Counted from the first letter of the stretch, positions 17,090-25,967 are shown. The stretch: 40,705 nt of DNA from an uncultured Verrucomicrobia subdivision 3 bacterium (GCA_903865745.1 CAIPKV010000004.1:1-40705); one strand, 5' to 3'. Program-made: numbers and translations. The notes: generated from the letters alone by a model not told the origin.

Positions 17090-19597
17090 TTAAATTTCCT
17101 CAACAAATTGATTACCACAAAAACGCCAGAGCTTTTTACCAGACGCGTCTAGGGCAAACAAGTTTACCCAGCCGTTCTCTATCAATTGGCGCACCCCGGA
17201 CTGCTTAGCGATAACCCGCTCTATGTCGCTGCATTCGGCTTCGATGAAGACATTCAGGCGCAATGGCTCATGCATCCAGCGGCTGCCATCATGAACGGAT
17301 TGGAGCGGCAAACCAGTCTGCAAATCGCCGCCATTGCCTTGCCAGACGCCGAAGGTGCCGACGACGTTATGTAGCACCTTGTTACCGCTACCAAACAGCC
17401 GGTTGTCAACGGTCGAACCGTAGTACTGTAAATTAATCCAACTGGCTACAACCATGGGCGCCACCATTATTAATTCCAAAGTGGATTTATCCTGGTCCTT
17501 ATTGTTGTCGTAGTTGTGCAAAAAAGTCCGGCCACCGAGATTCAAACCCCGCGTCCGTTCGCGCGGCGCGGCAATAAATGCAGCATTACCAGCCAAACCC
17601 CATTCCGGACGAACCTGCGACCAGTCACGGCTCCGTTTGAAAATATGTTCGTCCAATTCATCAGTCGGAACATCGACCAGATTAAGCGAAGTCGCCCGCT
17701 CCCTTCGCGCTACTTTCGATGCCGTAGCCAACCATTTTTGGATTTTTTCTAACTCCACAAATTGGTTAGGGGAAAGATTTTCCGTATCATAAATTAAAAC
17801 TTCATCCGTAGTCGTGTTATGCAAGCCAGCAATGAAAACGGTCTCGGCGGGGATAATAATTCCTTGCAACTTCAACCCCTCACGTACCGCTGGTTGGTTT
17901 AAGATATCCGCCGCCACACGGGCATTCACGTCCCCGGCATGGCCACCGCACGCGCCACAATCAAGTGCCGAGCCGTAGGGATTGTTTGCAGTCGAACTGC
18001 CGTGACCGCAAATTAAAACCACCTTGGCAAAATCCGCAATCAATCCCATATTCTTCAAGGCGAAGGTGGCCAGCGCGATTTGTTCAGCGGGCGTTATCCC
18101 AGTTTTAAAATAATGCCCGTGATCATCCGGGCAACAGGGTTCGCTTTCAATCCTTGGGCCATATTTCCCGTCTACTTCGGCAAATGACACCTCTGGGGCC
18201 GCCAATGCCAGGGTATCTTCGACCAACTTAACGCCATATCCCAACCCCGATGTCTCCACAAAAGAGAAACAAGAAATGGCAGAGGTTTTAAATGAATTCC
18301 AGGCATCATTAACGGTCTTTTGGAAATTCATTTTTCGCAATTCCGCTCGCTCCCTATCCACATTAGGGCGACGCAGAGCCTCCCGCACCTTGATTTTGGG
18401 TGTTAGCAATACCGGACACTGGGCGCTGCCGACCGACTGTCCTAATTTAAGGTGTTCAATTGTCATGCCAAAAAAACCAGCGAATCCAATTGTCTCGATT
18501 TCTTTCGACTGCTCCTCCAGCGAACGTCGGAATATTTCTGATCGCACATCAATACAGAAAATTGCTTGTAACGTTTTCTGGGTTGTGGCCGCCGGTTGTG
18601 GTATCTTTGATTTTAGCTTTGCGATTAATTCAGCTTGGTAGCGATGCTCCCAAGCCAATTGGGCGATATAACGGGCAAGTATATCAAGCGATACATTATC
18701 ACGCTCGAGATTACGGAAATCTTTTTTCCAATCGGCGACTAATTCGGCCTCACCACCAAATTGACCAAGTAAAGCGAGGTCATAAACGAGCCTGATGGCA
18801 AGCAGTTGCGCCAGCGTATCATCTTGCCCGCCAGCCATGGTTTTTTCGCGCACCAAATATTGGATGTAGCTGCTCCAACCGGGGATGCTCATTAGTTGTC
18901 GGTGCAGAAAGTTCGGCCGCAAGTATTCCGGCACCGCAAGTTGTTCCAACGCTTTCTCAATGATTTCAAAATAGTCGTGGGGCAGCGTAGCGATGAATCT
19001 TCGGAAGTTTTTTAAACCCGCCATTTCCGAATTGGCGTCAAGCTGCGCCACCTGCTTCCAGGCAGCAAATAATCCTAAATGACGCCACGGCATCCGCCAC
19101 GAGGACTGGCCCTGGTCAAAATAGGTCGAACACCACTTGGAAATCTCCTCAACCACAAAGGCGGCCCATTCGGTCTCGTTGCGCGTGTCTAGAAAGTCAG
19201 CGAAAGTCAAAACGCGCATTTGTATATTTTGCCCTGAAGAATTAGATAGCGCACTTTTCAATGAATCAAGACTGACGAAATCAATCTGGTTTGCCCAAAC
19301 CGCCGGCAGATTGTTTGAGGCGAGCCGCATCGCCGCTTGAAAATCTGGCTCCCGAATCCGGCCACTGGTAATTTGGTCGTAATAAAATGCCGCCGGCATG
19401 AGCATTTCGCCGTGGCCAACTTGTGGAATCAATTTGGCCGCCTCAATGAAATGACGGTCGCTCAAGCCCAGGAACGGATTGACGGCGACGAAGTTCTTCA
19501 ATGACCACAGCGGCGGAATGCGTTTGCATACAGATTGAACCGTATTTTGGAGCTCGTTTTTCATTTCGGAAGTTTCGGTTTCAAGGGCTGGGTTCAT
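17090..19597 (-). CDS. dabA: Inorganic carbon accumulation protein DabA (DUF2309)
   Basis: The 835-residue product is the zinc-containing, carbonic-anhydrase-like subunit of the DAB inorganic-carbon uptake system, which converts CO2 to bicarbonate one way inside the cell at the membrane. The four expected zinc and active-site residues are visible: C348 and D350 (FCIDVRSE), H532 (CGHGSS) and C547 (LDCGACGGHAGDVNAR). The N-terminal PLWSLKNFVAVNPFLGL is also typical. Start overlaps the dabB stop by 4 bp. In autotrophs DAB feeds Rubisco; in heterotrophs (for example MpsAB of Staphylococcus) it supplies bicarbonate for growth. Here the downstream ppc, purK and pyc name the likely consumers. Confidence 0.95.
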   Translation of the reverse strand: MNPALETETSEMKNELQNTVQSVCKRIPPLWSLKNFVAVNPFLGLSDRHFIEAAKLIPQVGHGEMLMPAAFYYDQITSGRIREPDFQAAMRLASNNLPAVWANQIDFVSLDSLKSALSNSSGQNIQMRVLTFADFLDTRNETEWAAFVVEEISKWCSTYFDQGQSSWRMPWRHLGLFAAWKQVAQLDANSEMAGLKNFRRFIATLPHDYFEIIEKALEQLAVPEYLRPNFLHRQLMSIPGWSSYIQYLVREKTMAGGQDDTLAQLLAIRLVYDLALLGQFGGEAELVADWKKDFRNLERDNVSLDILARYIAQLAWEHRYQAELIAKLKSKIPQPAATTQKTLQAIFCIDVRSEIFRRSLEEQSKEIETIGFAGFFGMTIEHLKLGQSVGSAQCPVLLTPKIKVREALRRPNVDRERAELRKMNFQKTVNDAWNSFKTSAISCFSFVETSGLGYGVKLVEDTLALAAPEVSFAEVDGKYGPRIESEPCCPDDHGHYFKTGITPAEQIALATFALKNMGLIADFAKVVLICGHGSSTANNPYGSALDCGACGGHAGDVNARVAADILNQPAVREGLKLQGIIIPAETVFIAGLHNTTTDEVLIYDTENLSPNQFVELEKIQKWLATASKVARRERATSLNLVDVPTDELDEHIFKRSRDWSQVRPEWGLAGNAAFIAAPRERTRGLNLGGRTFLHNYDNNKDQDKSTLELIMVAPMVVASWINLQYYGSTVDNRLFGSGNKVLHNVVGTFGVWQGNGGDLQTGLPLQSVHDGSRWMHEPLRLNVFIEAECSDIERVIAKQSGVRQLIENGWVNLFALDASGKKLWRFCGNQFVEEI

Positions 19598-21210
19598 TTT
19601 TTATTACGAATGACTTTTATTGGCCAGACGGCGGTCACCAGCCGGTTGGCCAGCGTATTGAAGTAAAAACCGTTTCGTGCATGTACGTAAATCACCTGAA
19701 AGAGCGGCCGGTTTGTCCACACCGGCAACTCTGTCTGCACCACTAATACCAGCAAAAACAGCGCAAGCAGCGTCACCAGCAATACCATTCCCGTCCAAGT
19801 ATTGAGTTGCGAATTAACCCATTCGCTTTGACCAATAAGCTGGCCGAAGATTTTGTGGAGCGCGAAATACACAGCCACAATGCCGCCGCCAAATACGACG
19901 CCGAAGACGGCCATCTTGAAATCCAATAACTGGCTCCACAAATTCCACAGTGCATATGCCAGCGCCATCGCGAACGTGCAACCCAGCACGAAGAGCGCTG
20001 GCTCGTGCCGGTAATCCACTCCAAAAAACCATGCCGAACCGAGCGCCATTAAGCCAGCCGTACCAAATGCTGCGACGAACGTAAGCGGATGGGCGATTGG
20101 TTTCCCGGTCGGAGTCCACGCCGATTTTGCCATGCTGACAATGCTGCCCGACGATAGGAACGCGTGTGCCTTGTACAACGAATGCGCCACGAGGTGCAGG
20201 ACCGCGAGGCCAAACGCACCCAGACCGCATTCGAGCATCATAAAACCCATTTGGGCGACCGTGGAAAAGGCCAGTGACCGCTTGACGCTCGCGTGCGTCA
20301 GCATCACCAGCGAAGCGAACAGCGCGGTAAAGGCGCCAAACAAAGCCAGCGTAGACATTGCTGCGGGCGAAAGCGTGACCAGCGGGTTTAGCCGGATGAT
20401 GAGATAGCCACCGGCATTGATAATGCCTGCGTGCATGAGGGCCGAGACTGGCGTGGGCGTCTCCATCGTGTCTGGCAGCCAACTATGAAAAGGGAACTGT
20501 GCCGACTTAAGCATCGCAACTGCCACGAGCAGGAAACAAATCAGATTTACTTCTCCGCCATCCATAATAAAACCAGTTTCGTGTAAATGTCTGGTTGCGT
20601 TGAACAGCACGGAAAAATCCCAAGTGTGAAATACCTTGTACACCAAAACGATGGCCATCAAAAGACCCGCATCGCCAAGACGGCTCAGAATAAACTTCTT
20701 TCGCGCGGCGAGTAAGGCTCCGGGGCGTTCAGGATAAAATACCAGCAACTGATGCAGGGATAAACTGGTAGCACACCACGCCAGCGCGAATTGGACGAGG
20801 TTACCTGAAATCACAATGCTCAGCACCGAACCACCCGTAAGACATAGCCATTTGGTGAAGCGCCCTTGCGCCGGATCGCCTGCGAGATAGTTGACCGAGT
20901 AACGCGCGATGACCGCCAGTAAAAAAGCAATCAAGACCAGCAAGCAGGCGGACAAATTATCGAAGTATACGCCCAGTTTGAAGGCGCTGACGACTGTTAG
21001 TTGAACGTCTACAAGCCCATTGAAACCCAGGCTGATGGCGGCCAGACAAGCCAACCCAAGGGTGGCGAGTGATATGGTGGCACCGATGCGGGCGGCGCGA
21101 ATTCCATTCTGATTAAGCATCGCTTCCGGGAGTAGTCCAAAACCGATTAAGGCCAGCGGGCCGGCGGCGACCAGTGCGGCGGTCAAGATTTGATGATTCT
21201 CGTTAGTCAT
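19594..21210 (-). CDS. dabB: DabB, proton/cation-translocating membrane subunit (NuoL-like)
   Basis: The 538-residue polytopic membrane protein (about 13-14 helices) belongs to the NuoL/Mrp antiporter family. It shows the conserved KSAQFPFHSWLPDTMETPTPVSALMHAG region, split here: FPFHSWLPDTME then TPTPVSALMHAG. With DabA it powers CO2 hydration using the cation gradient. The start at 21210 is preferred over an ATG at 21234 because AAGGA (minus strand of 21216-21220) lies 5 bases before it, one of few good Shine-Dalgarno sites in the window. It is the first gene of the operon. Its promoter region also holds the start of the divergent lysR. Confidence 0.94.
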   Translation of the reverse strand: MTNENHQILTAALVAAGPLALIGFGLLPEAMLNQNGIRAARIGATISLATLGLACLAAISLGFNGLVDVQLTVVSAFKLGVYFDNLSACLLVLIAFLLAVIARYSVNYLAGDPAQGRFTKWLCLTGGSVLSIVISGNLVQFALAWCATSLSLHQLLVFYPERPGALLAARKKFILSRLGDAGLLMAIVLVYKVFHTWDFSVLFNATRHLHETGFIMDGGEVNLICFLLVAVAMLKSAQFPFHSWLPDTMETPTPVSALMHAGIINAGGYLIIRLNPLVTLSPAAMSTLALFGAFTALFASLVMLTHASVKRSLAFSTVAQMGFMMLECGLGAFGLAVLHLVAHSLYKAHAFLSSGSIVSMAKSAWTPTGKPIAHPLTFVAAFGTAGLMALGSAWFFGVDYRHEPALFVLGCTFAMALAYALWNLWSQLLDFKMAVFGVVFGGGIVAVYFALHKIFGQLIGQSEWVNSQLNTWTGMVLLVTLLALFLLVLVVQTELPVWTNRPLFQVIYVHARNGFYFNTLANRLVTAVWPIKVIRNKK

Positions 21211-21260
21211 GGCGTTCCTTAACAACGCGTTCATACTAGCTGATTTTTTATTTCGTATAA

Positions 21261-21296
21261 ATAGATTGTATCTATATTATAATTCGGATATTCCGA
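21261..21296. promoter_or_regulatory. Two LysR-type operator palindromes between dabB and lysR
   Basis: ATAGAT-TGT-ATCTAT (21261-21275) is a perfect inverted repeat containing T-N11-A (T21262, A21274). TCGGA-TAT-TCCGA (21284-21296) is a second perfect one, also T-N11-A. Their centres are 22 bp apart, about two helical turns, as expected for recognition and activation sites of one LysR tetramer. The surrounding TCGTAT (21253-21258) and ATACGA (21296-21301) are also complementary. The divergent arrangement suggests that the LysR protein controls dabB onward and itself. Confidence 0.7.
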
Positions 21297-21300
21297 TACG

Positions 21301-22239
21301 ATGAATTCGGCATTTGAAAATCCGGAATGGCTGAACTACCACCACTTGCGCCATTTCTGGATGATTGCGCGGCATCGCAGCATGACCAAGGCGGCGGCGA
21401 AATTAAACATATCGCAATCCACCTTAAGCGAGCAGCTAGCCGAGCTCGAAAACTGGCTGGGGCAGCCTTTGTTTGATCGCCGTGGACGCGAGTTGCACCT
21501 GACCGATGCCGGGCGCGTAGCCCTCGAGCATGCGGAAACCATCTTCACGACCGGACACGAATTGATAACCCGTTTTCGCCAATCCGATCAAAAGAACCGT
21601 CAGCGCGTACTGCGTATTGGCGCGGTGGGACCGCTCTCGAAAAACTTACAATACGACTTCATCCAGCCCATTCTCACGGACACGCGCACTAAAGTCGTCG
21701 TCGTGGCGGGCGCCTTGGATGAACTCACCAAGTATTTACAGGAGCACGAGGTTGATTTGGTGCTGTCCAATATTCCTTTGCGCGCCGATCAGGAACAGGA
21801 TGTATTCAGTCATCTCCTCGGTGAAGTCCCGGTCTTTCTGGTCGGCGGCAAAAAACTAAAGATTGCCCACCCTAAATTCCCGCAGTTTCTCAAAAACCAT
21901 CCGCTTTTCTTGCCCAGCCGCCAGAGCGATGTGCGCGCTGATTTTGATTTACTCCTGGCGAATGCCGGTGTCGAACCGTTTGTTCACGCCGAAGTGGATG
22001 ACATGGCCCTACTCCGCTTGCTCGCCTTATCTGGCGAAGGTCTCGCGCTCGTGTCAAAAATCGTGGTCGAACGCGAATTGCAATCCCGCAAAATCAAATT
22101 CATGTTAAGGGTCCCGGGTCTGGCAGAACGCTACTACGCGCTTACCGTCCGCAAGCGTTTCCAAAATGCCTGGCTAGGCGAAATCGTCGAAGCCTTCCGC
22201 GCCCGCCTAAAAGTACTGGCTGCACCCGGCTCCCGCTAA
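21301..22239 (+). CDS. LysR-family regulator (NhaR-like) of the dab operon
   Basis: The 312-residue product has an N-terminal winged helix (about residues 12-75: YHHLRHFWMIARHRSMTKAAAKL, then SQSTLSEQLAELENWLG) and a type 2 periplasmic-binding-like effector domain (about 100-300). The YHHLRHFW start resembles NhaR rather than CbbR. It is divergent from dabB with 90 bp between ATGs and two T-N11-A palindromes. LysR genes are often found beside dabAB, so it probably senses low inorganic carbon or a related metabolite or ion. The effector is not known. Confidence 0.88.
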   Translation: MNSAFENPEWLNYHHLRHFWMIARHRSMTKAAAKLNISQSTLSEQLAELENWLGQPLFDRRGRELHLTDAGRVALEHAETIFTTGHELITRFRQSDQKNRQRVLRIGAVGPLSKNLQYDFIQPILTDTRTKVVVVAGALDELTKYLQEHEVDLVLSNIPLRADQEQDVFSHLLGEVPVFLVGGKKLKIAHPKFPQFLKNHPLFLPSRQSDVRADFDLLLANAGVEPFVHAEVDDMALLRLLALSGEGLALVSKIVVERELQSRKIKFMLRVPGLAERYYALTVRKRFQNAWLGEIVEAFRARLKVLAAPGSR

Positions 22240-22259
22240 ACTGCCCCTTCCAACCAAAG

Positions 22260-22275
22260 TACGACAAACGTCGTA
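22260..22275. promoter_or_regulatory. Inverted repeat upstream of the secreted repeat protein
   Basis: TACGAC-AAAC-GTCGTA is a perfect palindrome with 6-bp arms, lying 20 bp after the lysR stop and about 50 bp before the next start codon. It has no T run. It may be an operator for the downstream gene. Confidence 0.4.
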
Positions 22276-22326
22276 TTGGAACCACATCCGTCAGCCTTTA
22301 GGCTTTCGGGTATTCCAACCCAACTA

Positions 22327-24294
22327 ATGTTCATCATTCGCGTTGCCCTGCTCCTCCTGTTTGCATCAGGTCAAACCCGCGTACTCGCGGCCACTGGTTT
22401 CTCGGTTAATGGTGGCGCGGCGCAAACCGGCTCCGTCATTGGCCAGAACAATTGTTGTAGCGGCGATACGGTCACCGGTGGTGGAACTTTTGCAGGCTCC
22501 TTTTATAAAAACCCAGGAAACACCTATTATGCGGATACCGTACTCATCAACAGCAACGCTTTCATCACCACCCCCGGTATTCAGCCCTACTTTACGAATA
22601 CGAGCACTTTCACGGGTTCAGACAGCAACACCTACACCAATTTCAATTATTACCAGAGCCTCTGTTACTTTTCCGCCGGCAGTCTGACGAATTACGGCTC
22701 GTTAAATTATTCCAACGCGAATAATTTGCCGGGCAACTCCATCTTCCTAAACGCTTACGATGGGCAAATCGGCACGGCTCCCGGCGTGACCGGCAACTTC
22801 AACCGGAATTACTACTGGGGCAATGGCGTGAAACTTTTCGATGCCAATGTAAACTACTTTGGCGGGCCGGTCACTGTGTTGAACGGCGCGACGAATAACC
22901 CCAACGCCATGATCACTGCTGTCGTTGGGGGCACCAACCAGGTCAATGTTGCCGGTCTCAACGTCTCGGCTCAGTATGGCTCCAGTACCAATACCGTGAT
23001 TACGGAGCTGAATTATGGCACGATTGCCGGTAGCTATAACGGCAGCTATAACGGCACCGCCGCCGGTATCTACAACTTCACCCTTTACGGTGGTCAAAAC
23101 ATCACGAATACAGCTTCCGGCGTGGTTACCGCCAATGCCCCCTATTATGCCGATGGCATCTTTGCCTGGTGTGATTATGGCAACTTGAACGTCGTCCAAA
23201 ACGGGCTCGTTACCGGCACCGCCTCGGGCGGGCAGAATGGCAATACCACCGGCATAGGTGACGCAGTTGGCATGGATTTATTCACTTACAGTTCCACCAA
23301 TACCGCTAACATCACTTTGTTAAACACCGGCACCGTGACCGCCAGCGCCACGGCCTACACCAACCTCTACTCGGTGGCCGTCTTTTGTTGGGCGGAAGGT
23401 GGTAGCTTTACCTTTTCCAATACCGGCACCCTGACCGCCAGTGGTAATGTTTCCTCAACCGCCGTCAATTGCTCCGCGCTCGGTTTCTATGGCGGCTGTA
23501 ATCATGGCCCGGTCAACTTATTCAATTCCGGCACCGTTACCGGCATTGGCGGCCCGGGCGTTGGCGGCTGGGCCTATGGCACCGAGAATGACAGCGGGGA
23601 TGCCATCACCGTTGCCAATAGCGGCACGATTTCCCATAACACGGGTCTGGGCCTGTTCATCTATGGCACGGGCGGCGGCACTGCGACCGTGACCAACAGT
23701 GGCAGCATCTATGGTGGCAACGAAGGGATTGCCGCTGAGCATTATACTGGCCAGCTCACGATTTACGATACCGGCACGGTCATGGGCGGTACCGCCAATA
23801 ATAATGCCATGGACCTTGGCGCCACCAATGCCACCGTCTTTGTGCATCTTTACGGCCGGCCAAACATCGTTGGCTATATTAACGGCTTAGGGAAAAGTAA
23901 TGTACTGGATTTACAATTGGTCGGCACGTTGCAGAAGGTCAATGGAGCCACCCCCACGCAAAGCACCAACCTCGCCGCTTATAATTTCAGCCTCACGGGC
24001 GGTCAAAGCATCGTCGTCTCCGGCCAGACTTATAAGTGGTCACATTTTTATGTGACCGGCTCGGTCGTCCCGCCGCCGGCGCTGACGGTATCACTGGCCT
24101 CCAACGGCACTGCCTCGCAAATTTCCTGGCCAGCAGCCAACACCGGCTGGACTCTGCAGATTCAGACCAACTCCGTCGGGGTCGGACTCGGCACCAACTG
24201 GCAGGCTGTCGCTGGTTCGTCCGCCACCAACCAGATGTCCCTGCCCCCGCCCGCCGCCGGACAGTCCACCTTCTACCGGCTCAGCCTGCCCTGA
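22327..24294 (+). CDS. Secreted beta-helix repeat protein with Verrucomicrobia-type C-terminal domain
   Basis: The product is 655 residues. ATG at 22327 is chosen because it begins a signal peptide (MFIIRVALLLLFASG, ending VLAA); an upstream TTG at 22276 would add 17 residues that spoil it. The body is rich in N, G, T and S, with repeated short strands such as LNTGTVTAS, SNTGTLTAS, NSGTVTG, ANSGTISHN and TNSGSIYGG. This is the pattern of a right-handed beta-helix like the passenger of autotransporters. The last about 65 residues (from LTVSLASNG, with ISWPAANTGWTLQIQTN and STFYRLSLP) form a module common at the end of Pedosphaera-type secreted proteins. No autotransporter barrel follows. A surface-associated or extracellular role is likely; the ligand is unknown. 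Confidence 0.75.
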   Translation: MFIIRVALLLLFASGQTRVLAATGFSVNGGAAQTGSVIGQNNCCSGDTVTGGGTFAGSFYKNPGNTYYADTVLINSNAFITTPGIQPYFTNTSTFTGSDSNTYTNFNYYQSLCYFSAGSLTNYGSLNYSNANNLPGNSIFLNAYDGQIGTAPGVTGNFNRNYYWGNGVKLFDANVNYFGGPVTVLNGATNNPNAMITAVVGGTNQVNVAGLNVSAQYGSSTNTVITELNYGTIAGSYNGSYNGTAAGIYNFTLYGGQNITNTASGVVTANAPYYADGIFAWCDYGNLNVVQNGLVTGTASGGQNGNTTGIGDAVGMDLFTYSSTNTANITLLNTGTVTASATAYTNLYSVAVFCWAEGGSFTFSNTGTLTASGNVSSTAVNCSALGFYGGCNHGPVNLFNSGTVTGIGGPGVGGWAYGTENDSGDAITVANSGTISHNTGLGLFIYGTGGGTATVTNSGSIYGGNEGIAAEHYTGQLTIYDTGTVMGGTANNNAMDLGATNATVFVHLYGRPNIVGYINGLGKSNVLDLQLVGTLQKVNGATPTQSTNLAAYNFSLTGGQSIVVSGQTYKWSHFYVTGSVVPPPALTVSLASNGTASQISWPAANTGWTLQIQTNSVGVGLGTNWQAVAGSSATNQMSLPPPAAGQSTFYRLSLP

Positions 24295-24464
24295 TACTAG
24301 CCTGCATTCTAAAAGCAGACTTAGTCAGTTCCATAGGCAAACCTCTGTTGCCTACGCGACTTTCGCCAACCTCACGCGAAACATTCTGCCGCAAGTACTT
24401 GACAAAATTCGTCGCAGAGCCAAGTGTGTCATTAGTCGGCCGGATTGAAATATACGATTTGTTT

Positions 24465-24872
24465 ATGATCAATTGGGAAGAGCGCCTAGCAACCGGTTCG
24501 GATACGATTGATGGACAGCATAAAATGCTGATCCTGCACATCAATCAGTTGGAAGGGATGCTCAAGAACTTCAAGCCGGATGCACGCCATATCGAATTCG
24601 CCCAGAGCCTTGTCGCCTTTCTGGAGCAATACGCCGCCACTCATTTCAAGTACGAGGAGCAGTGCATGGAATGTCATCTCTGCCCGGCCCATGAACAAAA
24701 CCGGGAACAGCACAGTCAGTTCATCGAGTTCTTTGGACGGTTCCATGCCAAATATCAGGTCGAAGGTTTTAGCCTGGAAAGCTTTCAGGCCCTGCATCAG
24801 ATGACCAGTTCATGGATTGTCAGCCACATCCTCCGGATTGACACCCAATTGAAGCCCTACGTCAAAAATTAG
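24465..24872 (+). CDS. Bacteriohemerythrin with an added Cys cluster
   Basis: The 135-residue four-helix bundle carries a non-heme diiron O2-binding site. Typical pieces are INWEERLATGSDTIDGQHKML (H19 in DGQH), THFKYEE (H60, E64), REQHSQF (H83) and SHILRID (H121, D126). Two oddities stand out. The usual H-x3-H pair is H76-x6-H83 here, with Asn at position 79. The adjoining stretch CMECHLC carries three Cys (67, 70, 73). The start at 24465 fits the family's conserved N-terminus; the frame is open further upstream only as overlap with the preceding gene. It is probably an oxygen sensor, buffer or carrier. Confidence 0.88.
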   Translation: MINWEERLATGSDTIDGQHKMLILHINQLEGMLKNFKPDARHIEFAQSLVAFLEQYAATHFKYEEQCMECHLCPAHEQNREQHSQFIEFFGRFHAKYQVEGFSLESFQALHQMTSSWIVSHILRIDTQLKPYVKN

Positions 24873-24965
24873 CCCTGCCCAGCCGCGCTTGTCCGAATTC
24901 AGGCAGTAAATGGCCTTGCCAATCGGGACCGGATTTTTCAACCTTCCTAGAAGAATAATAGCTAA

Positions 24966-25619
24966 ATGAAACTGATTTTATCCATCGCCGCCGGGGTGGT
25001 CATTGTTGCCTTAGGCGTCATCCTGACCATCACTATGAAGAATGATGCTGCCGCGCTGGACACCGCCAACGGCACCATTACCGATTTCTCTAATCGTCTG
25101 GACTCCGCGCAGATCCGCATTGCCGAACGCGAAAACAGCATCCTTACCTTGTCCAATTCGCTCGCCGATGTCACCGCCGCCACTCTGACCCTTTCCAATG
25201 CCTTGACCACCGCCCAATCCACCAACGCCGCACAGGCCGATTTGATTGCCGACCTTAACAAACAATTGGCAGATGCCGCCGCAGAGAAACAGACGCTCGA
25301 CAAGAACATTACCGATTTGACCAAACAGATGGCGCAAATTATCCAGCAGCGCGATCTCTCCCAAACCAATCTGGCCAACGCCAACGCGCAACTCGTTCAA
25401 GCCGGCAAAGATTATGCCCTGCTCGAACATCGTTTCCGCGAGGATGTCGCTGCGCGCGTCATAGTCGAACGCCGCTTCAATAACTACCTCGAAGTTCAAG
25501 CTCAGGAGAAAAAACTTTATAAAAATAATCAGCCCTGGATTACCGCTCAGAGCATCTATGCCGGTCTGAATGTGGAAGTGAATTCCAACGGCACCGTCCG
25601 CGTCCTCTCTCCGGACTGA
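24966..25619 (+). CDS. Membrane-anchored coiled-coil protein, unknown function
   Basis: The 217-residue product has one N-terminal transmembrane segment (residues 2-22, LILSIAAGVVIVALGVILTI) and then a long coiled coil of about 140 residues rich in A, L, N, Q, D (ERENSILTLSNSLADV, DLNKQLADAAAEKQTLDKN, TDLTKQMAQIIQQRD). It ends with a short globular end (residues about 160-217) containing VNSNGTVRVLSPD. Topology suggests a periplasmic or envelope structural protein. It has no recognised family. The hairpin repeats at 25630-25856 follow it directly. Confidence 0.7.
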   Translation: MKLILSIAAGVVIVALGVILTITMKNDAAALDTANGTITDFSNRLDSAQIRIAERENSILTLSNSLADVTAATLTLSNALTTAQSTNAAQADLIADLNKQLADAAAEKQTLDKNITDLTKQMAQIIQQRDLSQTNLANANAQLVQAGKDYALLEHRFREDVAARVIVERRFNNYLEVQAQEKKLYKNNQPWITAQSIYAGLNVEVNSNGTVRVLSPD

Positions 25620-25629
25620 GTCCCGACAA

Positions 25630-25714
25630 GTTGAGGGTTGAAAGTTGAGCTTTGTGGGTGGGAAAATCTCGGCCTGAGCTTTTTCAATACGTCACTCAAC
25701 TCTTATCTCTCAAC
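25630..25714. repeat. Imperfect long hairpin repeat 1 (GTTGAG words)
   Basis: The left arm 25630-25649 and the reverse complement of 25695-25714 match at 16 of 20 positions. Both are bounded by GTTGAG at each end, with a 45-base loop. Arms are built from a repeated word (GTTGAG, GGTTGA, AGTTGAG). It begins 10 bp after the stop of the coiled-coil gene. No T run is present, so it is unlikely to be a standard terminator. Confidence 0.65.
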
Positions 25715-25782
25715 CAAGAACTTTCCGGCAGCCTCTGCGCCGATCTGCGAAATCTGCGGGCAATGGCTGGCTGCCCAATGTG

Positions 25783-25856
25783 ACAGAAGCCAACAAAGCG
25801 AACCAAGGGTTGGAAAAACAAATCGGAAATCCTTTGCTTCCTTCGTTGCCTTCTGT
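25783..25856. repeat. Imperfect long hairpin repeat 2 (ACAGAAGG/AACGAAGG words)
   Basis: The left arm 25783-25808 (starting ACAGAAGCCAAC) matches the reverse complement of 25831-25856 (starting ACAGAAGGCAAC) at 20 of 26 positions, with a 22-base loop. Each arm consists of loosely repeated 8-10-base words containing AAG. The rest of 25620-25967 holds no gene; it includes GATCTGCGAAATCTGCGG at 25742-25759, another small internal direct repeat. Confidence 0.65.
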
Positions 25857-25967
25857 TCAATCCCTCGCCGATTCCCGCCCATCCCGCATCTCCCATTTCC
25901 CGCCGGCTCACTCTGCGGACGTTTATATCTCTCGACGCGCGGCGCCTGCGCGTTACTCTCCTGAGCC

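Noticed and set aside
17090-21210. Respiratory complex I or Mrp antiporter locus
   Set aside because: The NuoL-like gene is followed by DUF2309/DabA with all zinc-site residues, and no other nuo or mrp gene is present.
24036-24464. N-terminal extension of the bacteriohemerythrin reading frame
   Set aside because: It overlaps the 3' end of the secreted repeat protein in another frame and has no hemerythrin similarity. MINWEERL at 24465 is the family's normal start.
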